NCBI GenBank assembly: GCA_050730675.1
Contig: JBOHNM010000044.1
Location: forward strand, 1-26,283
Direction: 5' to 3'
Length of the DNA stretch: 26,283 bases
From: JBOHNM01 sp050730675
Lineage (GTDB): Bacteria > Planctomycetota > Phycisphaerae > Phycisphaerales > UBA1924
Each line of letters starts with the position of its first letter. The stretch's first letter is position 1. Under the pieces are notes generated by a model. The model saw nothing but the letters and a program-made list of their open reading frames with translations. It was not told the origin of the DNA and searched no databases. Below are positions 25,689 to 26,283 of the stretch, piece by piece. Made by a program: the position numbers and the translations under genes.

Positions 25689-26283
25689 ATGACCGCCAGC
25701 ACCGACCATTCCCCCGAAGTTCCTCTCCATCCCGTGGAGATGCACATCTATCGGCCCACCGATCCCGTCGAGGTTCCGGTGGTCAAGAACGAGCTTTGCA
25801 CCGGCAAAAAGGCCGCCGGTGTCGTCCGTCACATCGAACTCGATGTCACCGGCACCCAGCTCGCCGGCCGCGTCTCCCCGGGGCAGTCGATCGGCGTCCT
25901 TGCAGAGGGGCTCGACCACCACGGCAAGCCCCACAAGCTCCGCCTCTACTCCGTCGCCCACCCCACCGGCGGCGAGGACGGCCAGGGCAACATCATCTCG
26001 ACCACCGTCAAGCGTTCCATCGACGAGCACTGGGACAACCACAAGCTCTTCTTGGGCGTCTGCTCGAACTACCTCTGCGACCGCCAGGTCGGCGACAAGA
26101 TCCGCATCAGCGGCCCCAACGGCAAGAAGTTCGTCCTTCCCCAGAATCCCGGCAACTACGACTACATGTTCTTCGCCACCGGCACAGGCATCGCCCCGTT
26201 CCGTGGAATGCTCATCGACCTTCTCCGCTCCCACCCTTCGAGCAAGGTCGCTCTGGTCATGGGCTCGCCCTATTCCACCGATC
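25689..26283 (+). CDS. Ferredoxin-NADP reductase, plant type (3' end outside window)
   Basis: The first 198 codons of a gene that runs off the window. The product resembles plant and cyanobacterial ferredoxin-NADP+ reductases. It has the FAD-binding KLRLYSVAHP (83-92; R-x-Y-S), VCSNYLCD (124-131; plant enzymes have the closely similar VCSNFLCD), GDKIRISGPNGKKFVLP (135-151) and the NADP-domain start FFATGTGIAPFRGML (161-175). It moves electrons between NADPH and ferredoxin, in the cytoplasm here since no signal peptide is seen. It has about 30 extra N-terminal residues before the FAD domain. It is divergent from moaA, with a promoter-like TTGACC/TAGCGT pair just upstream. Which direction it runs in the cell cannot be told. 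Confidence 0.9.
   Translation, partial: MTASTDHSPEVPLHPVEMHIYRPTDPVEVPVVKNELCTGKKAAGVVRHIELDVTGTQLAGRVSPGQSIGVLAEGLDHHGKPHKLRLYSVAHPTGGEDGQGNIISTTVKRSIDEHWDNHKLFLGVCSNYLCDRQVGDKIRISGPNGKKFVLPQNPGNYDYMFFATGTGIAPFRGMLIDLLRSHPSSKVALVMGSPYSTD

Overview
This GC-rich window (about two thirds G+C by eye) comes from a bacterial chromosome. It is most likely a planctomycete, possibly of the Phycisphaerae. The main pointer is an ECF sigma factor of the type common in Planctomycetota and Acidobacteria, translationally coupled to a large Ser/Thr kinase carrying WD40 propellers. This assignment is inference: no rRNA or other marker gene lies in the window. There are no transposases, CRISPR arrays or phage genes, and genes are tightly packed.

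Left part (1-8880): a plant-type cystathionine beta-lyase (+) meets a nitroreductase (-) head to head at the 3' ends. Then, all on the minus strand, come the WD40 kinase and its upstream ECF sigma factor, a DUF2950 lipoprotein, a DUF3300 secreted protein, and a tRNA-Leu(UAA).

Centre (8950-21321): a near-complete purine catabolic cluster in two convergent halves. The plus-strand half is allantoinase, allantoicase, OHCU decarboxylase, HIU hydrolase and urate oxidase. The minus-strand half is a three-subunit xanthine dehydrogenase, the XdhC maturation protein, a MobA/MocA-like nucleotidyltransferase, adenine deaminase and a CitE-like protein of the DUF6986 type. Together they convert adenine (as hypoxanthine) and xanthine to urate, HIU, OHCU, allantoin, allantoate and then ureidoglycolate plus urea. 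The DUF6986 protein is the one member with no assigned step. It belongs to a superfamily that includes glyoxylate-handling lyases, and glyoxylate is the carbon end product of this pathway.

Right part (21429-25632): the molybdenum cofactor genes mogA/moaB, moaC and moeA (-), moaD and moaE (+), and moaA (-), directly upstream of the xanthine dehydrogenase that needs the cofactor. A plant-type ferredoxin-NADP reductase begins at 25689 and runs off the window.

Regulation: genes inside operons tend to have Shine-Dalgarno sites or stop/start overlaps. Several genes that head transcription units lack a Shine-Dalgarno site and instead carry a TANNNT -10-like hexamer 5-9 nt before the start codon, suggesting leaderless mRNAs. 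No regulator or permease for purine catabolism, no ureidoglycolate lyase and no moeB are visible here. No stretch over 300 bp lacks a gene. The larger gaps are 8603-8793 (promoter and hairpin) and 24371-24567 (an intergenic CTCCGTG-repeat element).
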